Shown: in pieces, positions 17,567 to 27,179 of the stretch
Layout of the letters: every line of letters begins with the position of its first letter
Position numbering within the stretch: position 1 is the first letter of the stretch
Assembly (NCBI GenBank): GCA_019359715.1
Contig: JAHHGS010000124.1
Coordinates: 1-33,944 of the forward strand
Direction of reading: 5' to 3'
DNA from: Aphanocapsa sp. GSE-SYN-MK-11-07L
GTDB lineage: Bacteria; Cyanobacteriota; Cyanobacteriia; Thermosynechococcales; Thermosynechococcaceae
Length of the DNA stretch: 33,944 nt
Program-made: the position numbers and the translations under genes
Notes under the pieces: model-generated
Told to the model about the DNA's origin: nothing
Seen by the model: the letters and a program-made list of their open reading frames with translations, nothing else
The model's database searches: none

Positions 17567-18954
17567 TCAGCTCTCTGGCTGGCTGCCCAGGTTTTTAACT
17601 GTGAATAGTTGACCTTGCCCTGCGGGTTGCGAGGAATTTGGGCGATCGCCAACCAGCGCTTAGGCTGCTTGAACTTGCTCAGCCGGTCTTGGAGGGCTGA
17701 CGAGAGGTGCGAGGCAAACGCCGATCCAATCGGGACATAAATTGCCGTCACGACTTCTCCCCATTCTCGGTCAGGTAAACCGATTACACAGACATCCTCA
17801 ACTAGTCCTGTGGCTAGAATGGCGGCTTCTACTTCGGACGGAAACACATTTTCACCGCCGGTAATGATTTTTTGGCTACTGCGGCCGACAAGTTGTAAAT
17901 TGCCTTCATCATCAATCAAACCCAAATCATCAGTGGTGAAAGTTGGCTCTGTAAACACCTGAGGATAGTAACCCAGAGCTAAAGAAGTCGCCTGAATTTG
18001 AATTTGCCCGATTTGATTTGAACCAAGGGTGGCTCCCTCTGGGTTGAGAAGTTGAAGTTGAGCATGGGGAAGAACCTGCCCGCAACCTGCCATCCCAGCT
18101 AAAAAAGCCTCTGGCTTGAGAGTAGCGATTTGGGAAGCCGTTTCGGTCATGCCGTAGGTGGGTGACAAGCGAATTTGGTGTTGGCGAGCTTGGGCCAGCA
18201 GCTCTGCTCCAGCAGGAGCGCCCCCTAGCAGGACAAGCTCAAACCGGGCTAACTCGGCGATCGCCGCCGGAATTTGCAGCAGCCGTTGCAGTTGAGTCGG
18301 CACCAGCGAAAGCCAAAAATTTTCTAGCCGTAGATTGCCCGCAAGGGCTGAACCCGTTGCCAAGCGATCGCTAAGCTCTGAAAAGGGAGCGATCACTAAC
18401 TGTCCGCCCGTGGTGAAGGAGCGCAGCCACTGCATTAAGCCGCTGACATGGTAGAGCGGCAGAACGCAAACCGAATTGATTTGAGTGATTTGGAAATATT
18501 GCTGACAGGCTTGCACAGAAGCCTGCAAGGTCTGCCAGGTGTGAATCGCAAACTTAATCTGCCCAGAGGAGCCACCGGTTGGAATCATGATCCAACCCGG
18601 CTGAGCAGGATTAGTCGGATCTGGTGAGGTAAGCATTTGTGAACTGGCGATTGTCGCAACTGGCAACGTGCCCCAAATCAAGTTCGGTCGAATTAGCGGC
18701 AAAACCTGCTGCCACTCGTCGTTTTGCCAATTGGGATTGCCTAGAAAGACTGGGCATTCAGCCCCGCAGGCCGCCAAAAAGCCTGCCAAGAAACAGACAG
18801 GATCAGCCTCGGTGAGCAAAATTCTGGGTAGATTTCCCCGCTGATAGGGGGTAAGTTCTGACTGTCGCTGAGCCAGTAAACAATTAAATTGGCTGCTACC
18901 GACTAGCCACGGGTCAGCTTGGCGCTGGCGGGCAATCTCTAAAGGCGATGCCAT
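17563..18954 (-). CDS. menE: 2-succinylbenzoate-CoA ligase
   Basis: 463 residues of the ANL adenylate-forming superfamily. Phosphate-binding loop PTGGSSGQIK is at 125-134, then LSPTYGMTETASQIATL (A5-like motif), the hinge GLIDDEGNLQLVGRSSQKIITGGENVFPSEVE and the C-terminal catalytic Lys in IPRNPQGKVNYSQL. It activates o-succinylbenzoate with ATP and CoA for naphthoquinone ring closure. In cyanobacteria this leads to phylloquinone, the A1 acceptor of photosystem I. The gene overlaps the 3' end of menC by 16 bp on the same strand, so the two are translationally linked. The ATP/AMP-ligase family alone would be ambiguous, and the menC partner decides the call. Confidence 0.93.
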   Translation of the reverse strand: MASPLEIARQRQADPWLVGSSQFNCLLAQRQSELTPYQRGNLPRILLTEADPVCFLAGFLAACGAECPVFLGNPNWQNDEWQQVLPLIRPNLIWGTLPVATIASSQMLTSPDPTNPAQPGWIMIPTGGSSGQIKFAIHTWQTLQASVQACQQYFQITQINSVCVLPLYHVSGLMQWLRSFTTGGQLVIAPFSELSDRLATGSALAGNLRLENFWLSLVPTQLQRLLQIPAAIAELARFELVLLGGAPAGAELLAQARQHQIRLSPTYGMTETASQIATLKPEAFLAGMAGCGQVLPHAQLQLLNPEGATLGSNQIGQIQIQATSLALGYYPQVFTEPTFTTDDLGLIDDEGNLQLVGRSSQKIITGGENVFPSEVEAAILATGLVEDVCVIGLPDREWGEVVTAIYVPIGSAFASHLSSALQDRLSKFKQPKRWLAIAQIPRNPQGKVNYSQLKTWAASQRAD

Positions 18955-20117
18955 AGGGCTTCAAAATCATCAATTGTGGCTGGCTGAGGTGTGCTGTCAG
19001 ATTCTAACCAGTGATTGACGCCAAAGCCTAATGCCCGGTCTGGATTGCCCAATTCTACGGCTAGTCCGAGGGCTGCTTGCCGCCCGATCGCCCCTTCAAA
19101 CACGGATGAAAAGACCAAATCAAGCTTGTGCTGCTGACAAAATTGCCGCAGCCGCTGGGGTGAACCGGCGATCGCTGGTTTAATCACAAACACACCTGGC
19201 CAGCCCCGCTGGTGACAAGCAGCAAGCTGATCAATCGTTGCGACAGACTCATCTAAGCCGATCGGAGTGGGAAATCGACGACTCAACGCCAGCATGGCAG
19301 TAAACTCGCTTACGGGCAAAGGCTGCTCTAAAAATTCGACTATGGTTGGGTCGCAAACCTGTAGCCAGAGATTTGCCGATCGCCAGTCTAGCCCGCCATT
19401 CGCGTCCAGCCGCAGTTTGACTCCGGCTGGCAACTGGGCCACCAGGCGTTGATAGAGCTTAATTTCAGCTTCTGGTGGGTCAACGCCAATTTTCCACTTA
19501 AAGGTGCGATCGCCCTGCTGATGAGGAATTTGCCAAGCGGTCAGGGCGGCTGGCCCAGTTGGCAAAAGTACACTCATTGGGGCAGTGAAATGATCAGACT
19601 TCCTGCGGAGATAGTCTTTTGCCCCCCAACCCCCCAATTCTGGGGGGCTTTGAATGTTTTTAAAGTCCCCCAGAATTGGGGGATTTAGGGGGCTGTCCGA
19701 GATTTGGGCAAGCGGCGTAATTCCCCAAACTGGATCGGTTAACATCTGCCAGGCTGATTCAAACCCAAACTGGCAGGCGGGTAAGTGGTTCGGAATCGCC
19801 AAAATTTGCGCCAGCGTAATTTCAGTCTGGCGATCGCAAAAGTTGAGGGCTTGGGACAAGGTTTCGGAGCCAAACCAATCTAAGGGAGCAATTTCGCCAA
19901 ACCCCATTCGCCCAACAGCATCTTGCAAACGAATGATAATCGCCTCTCGAACCCTCCAGACACCATGCCGAGTTTTGAGGAAAGTCTTAAATTGGCGATC
20001 GCAAGTCCGAAATTTTAACCTAAAGCTTTGTAAGGCTGGATCTGAACTATTCACAGTTGGAACGTCCTGAAATTTGGCATGATTTTGGGATGGCTCAACG
20101 CCGACGTTCTCGATCAT
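18939..20117 (-). CDS. menC: o-Succinylbenzoate synthase with an in-frame repeat insertion
   Basis: Up to 392 residues from ATG 20117. A GTG at 20054 (Val22), preceded by AGGA, is an alternative nearer the conserved start (FRLKFRTCDRQFKTFLKTRHGVWRVREAI). It belongs to the enolase superfamily: Lys207/Lys209 (FKWKIG), Asp238 (RLDANGG), Glu264 (EFLEQPLP), Asp289 (GLDES) and Lys313 (FVIKPA) match the acid-base and metal ligands of MenC, which dehydrates SHCHC to o-succinylbenzoate. Residues about 142-166 (NPPILGDFKN to SPPELGGWG) are encoded by a palindromic repeat (19621-19693) absent from normal MenC, which makes the protein unusually long. The frame is kept, and the insertion lies before the barrel segment LLPTGPAAL, so activity is probably retained. 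Confidence 0.93.
   Translation of the reverse strand: MIENVGVEPSQNHAKFQDVPTVNSSDPALQSFRLKFRTCDRQFKTFLKTRHGVWRVREAIIIRLQDAVGRMGFGEIAPLDWFGSETLSQALNFCDRQTEITLAQILAIPNHLPACQFGFESAWQMLTDPVWGITPLAQISDSPLNPPILGDFKNIQSPPELGGWGAKDYLRRKSDHFTAPMSVLLPTGPAALTAWQIPHQQGDRTFKWKIGVDPPEAEIKLYQRLVAQLPAGVKLRLDANGGLDWRSANLWLQVCDPTIVEFLEQPLPVSEFTAMLALSRRFPTPIGLDESVATIDQLAACHQRGWPGVFVIKPAIAGSPQRLRQFCQQHKLDLVFSSVFEGAIGRQAALGLAVELGNPDRALGFGVNHWLESDSTPQPATIDDFEALWHRL
19621..19693. repeat. Dispersed-type palindromic repeat inside menC
   Basis: Left arm 19621-19651 and right arm 19662-19693 are near-perfect inverse complements (core CCCCCAATTCTGGGGG), with loop 19652-19661. On the minus strand it codes for NPPILGDF and SPPELGGWG, the peptide typically seen where this cyanobacterial repeat is read through (recalled pattern). 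It sits in frame with menC. Confidence 0.85.
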
Positions 20118-20137
20118 GACTGATTTACCATCCCCCT

Positions 20138-20428
20138 ATGCTGCACCTAATTTTGTATAGCAAACCTGGCTGCCATCTTTGTGAAGGGCTACAGGAGAAA
20201 TTGTCCCAAATTCAGGAGCCACCGCTCAAGGTGGAGATTCGAGATATTACTAGCCGAGCCGACTGGTTTGCCGCCTACGAGTATGAAGTGCCAGTTTTGT
20301 ACTACCTGCACCGCGACCCTGAAACTGGCGATCGCCCTCGCTTAATTCCCCGCCCTTCACCGCGGGCATCTGTGCAACAGCTCCAGCGACTGTTGGCTCA
20401 GTATGTAAGCGACCCGACTCATGGATAG
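20138..20428 (+). CDS. Glutaredoxin-like (DUF836) protein
   Basis: 96 residues with a compact thioredoxin fold: LILYSKPGCHLCEGLQEKL contains the redox motif Cys12-His-Leu-Cys15, and EVPVLYYLHRD supplies the cis-Pro loop (VP). Such small proteins act in thiol-disulfide exchange in the cytoplasm, but the partner is unknown. It is divergent from menC, with only 20 bp between the start codons if menC starts at 20117, or about 83 bp if menC starts at the GTG. This tight spacing is another reason to favour the shorter menC. Confidence 0.82.
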   Translation: MLHLILYSKPGCHLCEGLQEKLSQIQEPPLKVEIRDITSRADWFAAYEYEVPVLYYLHRDPETGDRPRLIPRPSPRASVQQLQRLLAQYVSDPTHG

Positions 20429-20680
20429 CCCTGCCCAAAATTTTGAAAATTCTTCGGACAACCCGCATTTTTAAGCCTGCTGCTGCATGAAGTCGTGAGA
20501 TTCTGCAAAGAGCACTGTAAGATTTGTCAGGATGCGAAGCAGGATTGACCGCGCTTCGCTTTTGCAACCGATCGCCGTTGGTTTTTGCCGGTCTGCGCGG
20601 CTGACAGAAATGAACTGACCTTAAATTCAAAGTTGCGACAGAAGATTTAGCTTTAGATTTAGCTTTAACTGGGAGGCAAA

Positions 20681-22171
20681 ATGAAACTGCGAGAGTTATT
20701 AGCGGCAGCCAAGACGACACCTGTAGCTGAACTGCCTTCCCATCCAGCCCTGGAAGCAGAAGTTACCCATCTGACTACCAACTCTTGGGCCTGTCAGCCG
20801 GGGAGTTTATTTATTGGGATGCCGGGCACACGGGTAGACGGCAGTAATTTTTGGCCAAGCGCGATCGCCGCTGGCGCTGTCGCGGCAATTGTTTCCCCCA
20901 CCGCCAAATTGCCGACCAATCCAGCCGAAGGCTATGTGATTCCAGTCGCCGATGTCAGCCAAGCCTGTGGCGCTTTGGCAACGACATTTTATGATGCGCC
21001 CAGCCAAAAGCTAAAGCTAGTTGGAGTAACAGGCACGAATGGCAAAACCACCACCACCCATCTGATTGAGTTTCTGTTGCAGCCAGTCCCGACGGCTCTG
21101 CTGGGTACGCTCTATACTCGCTGGCCAGGGCATCAAGAAACGGCTAGCCACACGACACCGTTTGCGGTCGAACTGCAAGAGCGGCTGGCCAAAGCGGTGG
21201 CGGCCGGTTGCCAAGTTGGCGTGATGGAAGTCAGTTCCCACGCCTTAGCGCAGGGACGGGTAACAGGCTGCGACTTTGCTGTCGGTGTGTTTACAAATTT
21301 GACCCAAGACCATCTCGACTACCACAAGGACTTAGAGGATTACTTCGCAGCCAAAGCGCTATTGTTTAGCGATCGCTACTTGGGCGGGCGGGCAATTATC
21401 AATCAAGATGACCCCTACGGACGGCGGTTGGTTGAGCAACTGGGGCGCGATCGCTGCTGGACTTACAGCATTACCGGCAGCAGCGCCGACCTATGGACAA
21501 GCAACTTAGCCTATCAGCCGAATGGGGTTAACGGCATTTTGCACACGCCAATCGGTGAGGTTGCCTTTAGTTCGCCGTTGGTCGGGCAGTTTAATGTTGC
21601 CAATCTGCTGGCAGCCGCAGGCGCAGGGTTGAGTCTGGGCTTAGAGCTAACGGCGATCGCCGCCGCGCTGCCGAATTTTCCTGGCGTACCGGGGCGGATG
21701 CAGCAGGTGCAGATTGCCCCCAACCAGGACATTAGCGTTCTGGTTGACTATGCCCACACGCCCGATAGCTTGGAGAATATGCTGCTGGCGGCTCGCCCAT
21801 TTGTTAAGGGCAATTTGATCTGTGTGTTTGGCTGCGGCGGCGATCGCGATCGGACTAAACGCCCCCAAATGGGCGAAATTGCGGCTCGGCTAGCCGATCA
21901 AGTTGTTGTCACTTCCGACAATCCGCGCACCGAAGACCCAGCGAAAATTTTGCAAGACGTGGTAGCCGGGATTCCGGCTGGAATTATGCCACTAGTCGAG
22001 GGCGATCGGCGGACTGCGATTCTGCAAGCAATTTTGCAGGCCCAGCCCGGAGATGGAGTACTCATTGCCGGTAAAGGGCATGAAGATTACCAAATTTTGG
22101 GCACCGAAAAAATCCATTTCGACGATCGCGAAGAAGCTCAATCTGCCCTGCGGCAACGCCTGTCTCATTAA
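20681..22171 (+). CDS. murE: UDP-N-acetylmuramoyl-L-alanyl-D-glutamate-2,6-diaminopimelate ligase
   Basis: 496 residues, usual Mur ligase length. The ATP loop GVTGTNGKTTTTHLIEF is at 115-131, and the catalytic-carbamoyl-Lys and metal region runs through MEVSSHALAQGRV and FTNLTQDHLDYH. The substrate motif DNPR (413-416, TSDNPRTEDP) specifies meso-diaminopimelate rather than lysine, as expected for a Gram-negative-type wall. The C-terminal GKGHEDYQI motif is also present. It adds the third residue to the peptidoglycan stem peptide in the cytoplasm. The start ATG 20681 has a strong Shine-Dalgarno (GGGAGG, 5 bp upstream). It follows the glutaredoxin-like gene after a 250-bp gap and is probably transcribed alone. 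Confidence 0.96.
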   Translation: MKLRELLAAAKTTPVAELPSHPALEAEVTHLTTNSWACQPGSLFIGMPGTRVDGSNFWPSAIAAGAVAAIVSPTAKLPTNPAEGYVIPVADVSQACGALATTFYDAPSQKLKLVGVTGTNGKTTTTHLIEFLLQPVPTALLGTLYTRWPGHQETASHTTPFAVELQERLAKAVAAGCQVGVMEVSSHALAQGRVTGCDFAVGVFTNLTQDHLDYHKDLEDYFAAKALLFSDRYLGGRAIINQDDPYGRRLVEQLGRDRCWTYSITGSSADLWTSNLAYQPNGVNGILHTPIGEVAFSSPLVGQFNVANLLAAAGAGLSLGLELTAIAAALPNFPGVPGRMQQVQIAPNQDISVLVDYAHTPDSLENMLLAARPFVKGNLICVFGCGGDRDRTKRPQMGEIAARLADQVVVTSDNPRTEDPAKILQDVVAGIPAGIMPLVEGDRRTAILQAILQAQPGDGVLIAGKGHEDYQILGTEKIHFDDREEAQSALRQRLSH

Positions 22172-22397
22172 TCCGCGATCGCTGCTGACGGATGGACGGC
22201 ACTGGGCATTCAGGCTCGCTATTTTTTGCCAACCTGGCTAGGCGAGCCGGCTGGCTCTCACAACCTGGGCCAGAAAGTTTTCCTTGGAGCCGGAAAATTA
22301 AAACGGATGATTGTTTGTGCTAAGTTTTACACAGTTTTGCTGCTAATCTTAAGGCGATCGTTGCGCCTCGTTAAAAATATTAGGAGACCTTACAGAT

Positions 22398-23093
22398 ATG
22401 CCCCAATTGCAGGCTACCCCGGAAATTGACTTCCAAAGTGAAACCTATCAGGATGCCTACAGTCGGATTGACGGCATTGTGATTGAAGGGGAGCAAGAAG
22501 CCCATGACAACTACATCCAACTGACGGCTCTGCTGCCTGATTACAAGGATGAGCTGGTGCGGCTCTCTAAAATGGAAGCTCGCCACAAAAAAGGGTTTGA
22601 AGCCTGTGGGCGCAACCTAAAAGTCGTGCCTGACATGGTTTTTGCCAACAGATTCTTCGCCGATTTGCACGGTAATTTTCAGAAAGCCGCTGCTGAAAAC
22701 AAAATCGCTACCTGTCTGGTGATTCAAGCCCTGATTATTGAGTGCTTTGCGATCGCCGCTTACAACATCTACATTCCAGTCGCTGATGATTTTGCCCGCA
22801 AAATTACCGAAGGTGTGGTCAAAGACGAATATAGCCACCTTAACTTTGGCGAAGTTTGGCTGCAAGCTCACTTCGAGGAAGTGAAAGCGGAAGTCGAAGC
22901 TGCCAACCGCGAAAACTTACCGATTGTCTGGCGGATGCTGAACGAAGTTGAAACCGATGCCCATGTTTTGGGGATGGACAAGGATGCCTTAGTTGAAGAC
23001 TTCATGATTCAATACGGTGAAGCTCTGGCCAATATTGGTTTCTCAACCCGCGACATTATGCGGATGTCTGTTTACGGCCTGACTGGGGCATAA
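22398..23093 (+). CDS. ado: Aldehyde deformylating oxygenase
   Basis: 231 residues, the exact cyanobacterial ADO length. It has a ferritin-like di-iron fold with the six expected ligands at the expected positions: Glu32, Glu60, His63, Glu115, Glu144 and His147 (motifs [33 protein letters not shown]). It converts C16/C18 fatty aldehydes to Cn-1 alkanes plus formate with O2 and a reductant such as ferredoxin, the last step of cyanobacterial alkane synthesis. A clear ribosome binding site (TAGGAGACC) precedes ATG 22398. The next gene, aar, makes its substrate. The 22172-22397 spacer should carry its promoter. Confidence 0.97.
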   Translation: MPQLQATPEIDFQSETYQDAYSRIDGIVIEGEQEAHDNYIQLTALLPDYKDELVRLSKMEARHKKGFEACGRNLKVVPDMVFANRFFADLHGNFQKAAAENKIATCLVIQALIIECFAIAAYNIYIPVADDFARKITEGVVKDEYSHLNFGEVWLQAHFEEVKAEVEAANRENLPIVWRMLNEVETDAHVLGMDKDALVEDFMIQYGEALANIGFSTRDIMRMSVYGLTGA

Positions 23094-23162
23094 TGATATC
23101 TTAAAGATTCATTTGCCCGTTATCTATCGGATCGGTCATCTCTGATCCAGCCGTCGCCGCCC

Positions 23163-24191
23163 ATGTTTGGATTAATTGGCCATCTCACCAGCTTGGAACA
23201 TGCTCAATCTGTTGCCAAGGAATTAGGCTACCCAGAATACGCCGATCAGGGACTAGAGTTTTGGTGCATGGCCCCGCCCCAAATTGTTGACTCGATTACA
23301 GTGACGAGTATTACGGGGCAAACAATTTATGGCAAGTACGTTGAATCTTGCTTTCTGCCGGAGATGCTAGCCTCTCAGCGGATTAAAGCGGCCACGCGCA
23401 AAATCTTAAATGCGATGGCCCATGCCCAAAAAAATGGGATCAACATCACTGCCTTGGGCGGGTTTTCCTCAATTATTTTCGAGAATTTTAATCTGCAAAA
23501 AATCACCCAAATTCGCAACCTCACCCTCGATTTGCAGCGATTTACCACCGGCAATACCCATACCGCCTATATTATCTGTCGTCAGGTTGAACAGGCGGCG
23601 GCCCAACTGGGAATTGAATTGAGCAAAGCGACAGTGGCAATTTGTGGGGCAACCGGGGACATTGGCAGCGCCGTTTGCCGCTGGCTGGATGTTCACACCG
23701 AGGTTGCAGAACTGCTGCTGGTTGCCCGTAATCAAGAGCGGTTAGGAGAGCTCCAGGCTGAGCTGGGGCGAGGCAAAATTCTCGGACTGGAAACCGCCTT
23801 ACCGATGGCCGATATTGTCGTTTGGGTGGCCAGTATGCCGAAAGGGGTAGAAATTGACCCAGATGCCCTCAAGCATCCCTGCTTGATGATTGATGGTGGC
23901 TATCCTAAAAACCTGGCCACCCAAATTCAGCATCCAGAGGTTCACATCCTAAACGGTGGCATTGTTGAACACTGCCTTGATATTGACTGGCGAATCATGC
24001 AAATCGTCAACATGAGCATTCCTTCCCGGCAGTTGTTTGCCTGTTTTGCCGAATCAATGCTGCTGGAGTTTGAGCAGTGGTATACCAATTTTTCCTGGGG
24101 GCGGAACCAAATTACGGTTGAGAATATGGAGAAGATTGGTCAAGTTTCCGTCAAGCATGGCTTCAGCCCTCTGCTGCTGCCGTCTGGTTGA
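23163..24191 (+). CDS. aar: Long-chain acyl-ACP reductase (aldehyde-forming)
   Basis: 342 residues, family length. The N-terminal part ([21 protein letters not shown]) is the hallmark of cyanobacterial AAR, the NADPH-binding Rossmann motif is [13 protein letters not shown] (about 159-171) and the catalytic Cys294 forming the acyl thioester is in [15 protein letters not shown]. It reduces acyl-ACP with NADPH to fatty aldehyde, which ADO then deformylates. Product of aar plus ado is the hydrocarbon pool of the thylakoid and cytoplasmic membranes. Gap to ado is 69 bp, and the gene is in the same direction, so probably one unit with its own internal promoter possible. Confidence 0.96.
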   Translation: MFGLIGHLTSLEHAQSVAKELGYPEYADQGLEFWCMAPPQIVDSITVTSITGQTIYGKYVESCFLPEMLASQRIKAATRKILNAMAHAQKNGINITALGGFSSIIFENFNLQKITQIRNLTLDLQRFTTGNTHTAYIICRQVEQAAAQLGIELSKATVAICGATGDIGSAVCRWLDVHTEVAELLLVARNQERLGELQAELGRGKILGLETALPMADIVVWVASMPKGVEIDPDALKHPCLMIDGGYPKNLATQIQHPEVHILNGGIVEHCLDIDWRIMQIVNMSIPSRQLFACFAESMLLEFEQWYTNFSWGRNQITVENMEKIGQVSVKHGFSPLLLPSG

Positions 24192-24252
24192 TTTGGGGCC
24201 GGGCAGCTTGCTGTCCCGATGATTGACGTTTGTATTCTGGCTGCGATGACCT

Positions 24253-25233
24253 ATGACGACTGAGCAACGTAAACCTTTCTTGCTAGATTTTGAGAAGCCT
24301 TTAGCGGAGCTAGAGGCGCAAATTCAGCAGGTGCGCGAGAAGTCTGCCGAGATGGGCGTGGATTTGTCTGAACAAATTCACCAATTGGAAGCGCGGGCAG
24401 CCCAATTGCGGCAAGAAATTTTTAGCAAGCTGACCGCCAGCCAAAAGCTTCAACTGGCCCGTCATCCCCGTCGGCCCAGCACTTTAGACTATATCCAGGC
24501 GATCAGCGATGAGTGGATGGAGCTGCACGGCGATCGCCGCGGCACGGACGACTCCGCGATCGTCGGGGGTGTGGCTCGCCTAGAGGGGCAACCCGTCGTC
24601 ATGATTGGGCACCAAAAGGGCAGAGATACCAAAGATAACGTGGTGCGTAACTTTGGGATGGCTTCGCCGGGGGGCTACCGAAAAGCGATTCGGCTGATGG
24701 ATCATGCCGATCGGTTTGGAATGCCGATTTTGACCTTTATTGATACGCCAGCCGCTTGGGCTGGTCTAGAAGCCGAGCAGTACGGGCAGGGCGAAGCGAT
24801 CGCCTACAACCTGCGGGAAATGTTTCGCCTCCAGGTGCCAATTATCTGCACGGTGATTGGCGAAGGAGGTTCCGGGGGAGCCTTGGGAATTGGGGTTGGC
24901 GATCGGCTGCTGATGTTTGAGCATGCTGTTTATAGCGTTGCTCCGCCGGAAGCCTGCGCGGCAATTCTGTGGCGAGATGCTCAAAAGTCTCCCTATGCGG
25001 CTGAAGCACTCAAAATTACTGCCCCTGATTTACAGTCTCTGGGCATTATCGACCAAATTTTGCCGGAACCTCTCGGCGGTGCCCATGCGTCACCCTTAAA
25101 AGCAACCGAAATTCTCAAAGCTGCCTTGATTCAAAATCTGCAAGAATTAAATCAGTGCAGCGCTCAAAAACGGCGAGAAATGCGCTATCAGAAATTCCGG
25201 CACATCGGCATTTTTACAGAAGTGAGTGCTTGA
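24253..25233 (+). CDS. accA: Acetyl-CoA carboxylase carboxyltransferase subunit alpha
   Basis: 326 residues, family length. The helical N-terminus ([23 protein letters not shown]) is followed by the crotonase-like core: [40 protein letters not shown], and the Gly-rich oxyanion segment [31 protein letters not shown]. With AccD it forms the carboxyltransferase that moves CO2 from biotin to acetyl-CoA, making malonyl-CoA for fatty acids. It is 61 bp downstream of aar. The ado-aar-accA order is a recurrent cyanobacterial arrangement that links precursor supply to alkane output. Confidence 0.96.
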   Translation: MTTEQRKPFLLDFEKPLAELEAQIQQVREKSAEMGVDLSEQIHQLEARAAQLRQEIFSKLTASQKLQLARHPRRPSTLDYIQAISDEWMELHGDRRGTDDSAIVGGVARLEGQPVVMIGHQKGRDTKDNVVRNFGMASPGGYRKAIRLMDHADRFGMPILTFIDTPAAWAGLEAEQYGQGEAIAYNLREMFRLQVPIICTVIGEGGSGGALGIGVGDRLLMFEHAVYSVAPPEACAAILWRDAQKSPYAAEALKITAPDLQSLGIIDQILPEPLGGAHASPLKATEILKAALIQNLQELNQCSAQKRREMRYQKFRHIGIFTEVSA

Positions 25234-25379
25234 TTATTTAATTGCGATTTAAAAAAATCTCTGACTGGTGGTTCCATGTTCGCCTTGGCTGCTATGATGA
25301 GAGAAATTTACAAAAGTTTACAAAGAATTGCCAAAAGCGAATCGGCACGGCTAAGTTTCAACGCTTTGAGATTGTTTGG

Positions 25380-26105
25380 ATGACTTTACTCTCAAAATCA
25401 CAGGCTCTGATTACCGGTGCTAGCAGCGGTATTGGCAAGGCAACTGCTTTAGCTTGCGCTGAGGCAGGGATTGACTTGGTGTTGCTGGGTCGATCGCTGG
25501 CCAAATTGGAAGCTGTCGCTGCGGCCGCTCAAGCCCTCGGCGTCAAAGCCAAGCCCTACGTCATCGACCTAGCTGAGGTTGATCAGGTTCGGGAGCAAGT
25601 GGCCGCGATCGCGGCTGAATCTGGCCCGATCGATATTTTGATCAACAATGCGGGTAGTGGGTATACCGCTGAGCTAATCCAGATGCCTTTGGCTGACTGG
25701 CAGGCGCTGCTTAACCTTAATCTCACCAGCGTTTTGCTGTGTACACAAGCCCTGCTGCCGCAGATGCGAGAGCGCCATTGCGGTACGATCGTCAATGTGG
25801 TGTCGATCGCTGGGCGACAAGTTTTTCCAGAATGGGGAGCCTACTGTGTCAGCAAATTTGGTCTGATGGCCTTCTCGAAAACCCTAGCCGCTGAAGAGCG
25901 ATCGCACGGCATTCGCGTTGTCACCCTCTGTCCTGGAGCTGTTGACACAGCCCTTTGGGATCGAGAAAACGTACAGGCAGATTTTGATCGCCAGTCGATG
26001 CTGTCTCCCGCCAGCGTCGCCCAGTCCATCTTGTATGCCCTCAAGTTGCCTAGCGAAGCCGTGGTCGAGGAATTGGTGCTAATGCCCAGTGGCGGGGCCT
26101 TCTAA
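25380..26105 (+). CDS. Short-chain dehydrogenase/reductase of the alkane cluster
   Basis: 241 residues from ATG 25380. An upstream extension of the frame to 25242 is not SDR-like. Classical SDR: cofactor motif TGASSGIG (12-19), NNAG (89-92), catalytic Ser142, Tyr155 and Lys159 (AYCVSKFG). Position 38 is Arg in LLGRSL, which suggests NADP(H) preference. Genes of this type usually follow accA in the conserved ado-aar-accA-SDR-folE block. The substrate is not known. A FabG-like 3-oxoacyl reductase role is a guess based only on fold and neighbours. The 146-bp gap to accA and absence of an overlap leave room for its own promoter. Confidence 0.9.
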   Translation: MTLLSKSQALITGASSGIGKATALACAEAGIDLVLLGRSLAKLEAVAAAAQALGVKAKPYVIDLAEVDQVREQVAAIAAESGPIDILINNAGSGYTAELIQMPLADWQALLNLNLTSVLLCTQALLPQMRERHCGTIVNVVSIAGRQVFPEWGAYCVSKFGLMAFSKTLAAEERSHGIRVVTLCPGAVDTALWDRENVQADFDRQSMLSPASVAQSILYALKLPSEAVVEELVLMPSGGAF

Positions 26106-26160
26106 GTTTGACCGCCTACCCGTTTACTCTTGCTGTTTAAGATTTTTACCTGACTGACCT

Positions 26161-26868
26161 ATGACTATGGCTTCTTCTGGTTCTTTGAACAATCCTGTCA
26201 ATGCCTCCAGCTCAGAACGGAATGGCAGGAAAACTCAATCTCTGCCTGATCGCAACACGCTGCATGGACGCGAAGCCAAAATTCAGCCGCCACCTGAAGA
26301 ATTTAAAGTTGAAATGATGGATGCAGTCCAGACGATCTTGCTGGGGGTAGGGGAAGATCCAGAGCGAGAAGGGTTGGTCAAAACCCCGAAGCGCGTGGCC
26401 GAAGCAATGCTGTTTTTAACCAGTGGCTACCGGCAATCTTTAGAAGAACTGGTCAACGATGCCATTTTTGATGAAGGCCACGATGAAATGGTCTTAGTGC
26501 GAGATATTCACGCCTTCAGCCTCTGTGAACACCACATGCTGCCCTTCATTGGCAAGGCCCACGTTGCCTATATTCCCAATCAAAAAGTAATTGGTTTGAG
26601 CAAATTGGCCCGGATTGTCGAAATGTACTCCCGCCGTCTACAAGTGCAGGAGCGCCTAACTCGCCAAATTGCCGAAGCGGTGCAAGAGGTTCTAGAACCT
26701 AAAGGAGTGGCAGTTGTGATGGAAGCTAGCCACATGTGCATGGTGATGCGCGGGGTGCAAAAGCCAGGTTCCTGGACAGTCACAAGCTCAATGATTGGCG
26801 TATTTAGAGAAGATCAAAAAACCCGCGAGGAGTTTCTGAATCTAATTCGCCATCAGCCCAATTTCTAG
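26161..26868 (+). CDS. folE: GTP cyclohydrolase I
   Basis: 235 residues. The start may be ATG 26161 or the ATG two codons later, and the first 45 residues are a variable Ser/Asn-rich extension. The catalytic domain has zinc ligands Cys122 and His125 ([13 protein letters not shown]) and Cys193 ([10 protein letters not shown]), the [27 protein letters not shown] segment, and [17 protein letters not shown] at the end. It converts GTP to dihydroneopterin triphosphate, the first step of folate and pterin synthesis. It closes the accA-SDR-folE block, 55 bp after the SDR. The zinc-binding set shows it is not the zinc-independent FolE2. Confidence 0.96.
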   Translation: MTMASSGSLNNPVNASSSERNGRKTQSLPDRNTLHGREAKIQPPPEEFKVEMMDAVQTILLGVGEDPEREGLVKTPKRVAEAMLFLTSGYRQSLEELVNDAIFDEGHDEMVLVRDIHAFSLCEHHMLPFIGKAHVAYIPNQKVIGLSKLARIVEMYSRRLQVQERLTRQIAEAVQEVLEPKGVAVVMEASHMCMVMRGVQKPGSWTVTSSMIGVFREDQKTREEFLNLIRHQPNF

Positions 26869-26880
26869 TCGCCCCAATGT

Positions 26881-27045
26881 TTAGTCACCGCCGACGATCC
26901 AGGCGATCGCGGTTGCCAACCCTACCAAAGTGAGGATCTGCGGTAGGCTTGATAAGCGATCCAACAGGCCTAGCGGTACGGTGATCATGGCTTCGACAAG
27001 TGCGATCGCAACGGCGATCACTAGCATCAGCAAAACAAGAGGCAT
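26881..27045 (-). CDS. Small hydrophobic protein, 54 residues
   Basis: Minus-strand ATG 27045 to TAA 26881. The product MPLVLLMLVIAVAIALVEAM and the C-terminal ILTLVGLATAIAWIVGGD form two membrane-spanning segments joined by a short basic loop (GLLDRLSSLPQ). A purine-rich stretch (GGATAAAGGAAA) precedes the start. It is convergent with folE (12 bp between ends) and divergent from ndhD. HIP1-like palindromes within it encode part of the first and second helices. The family is not recognised, and the small size leaves some doubt. Confidence 0.5.
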   Translation of the reverse strand: MPLVLLMLVIAVAIALVEAMITVPLGLLDRLSSLPQILTLVGLATAIAWIVGGD

Positions 27046-27179
27046 TTTCCTTTATCCACCGCCTAGTGGGATGCAGGCAATGATCTTGCTAGATCGATCC
27101 TGATCTTCGACTTAAGACCACCCCCATCTTAAGGTTTGGGGTTTACACTGTTGGCGAGGAATTCACTATCTCTTTTGCT

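Noticed and set aside
25242-25379. 46-codon N-terminal extension of the SDR
   Set aside because: It does not resemble an SDR start, and the ATG at 25380 puts the cofactor motif at the normal distance.
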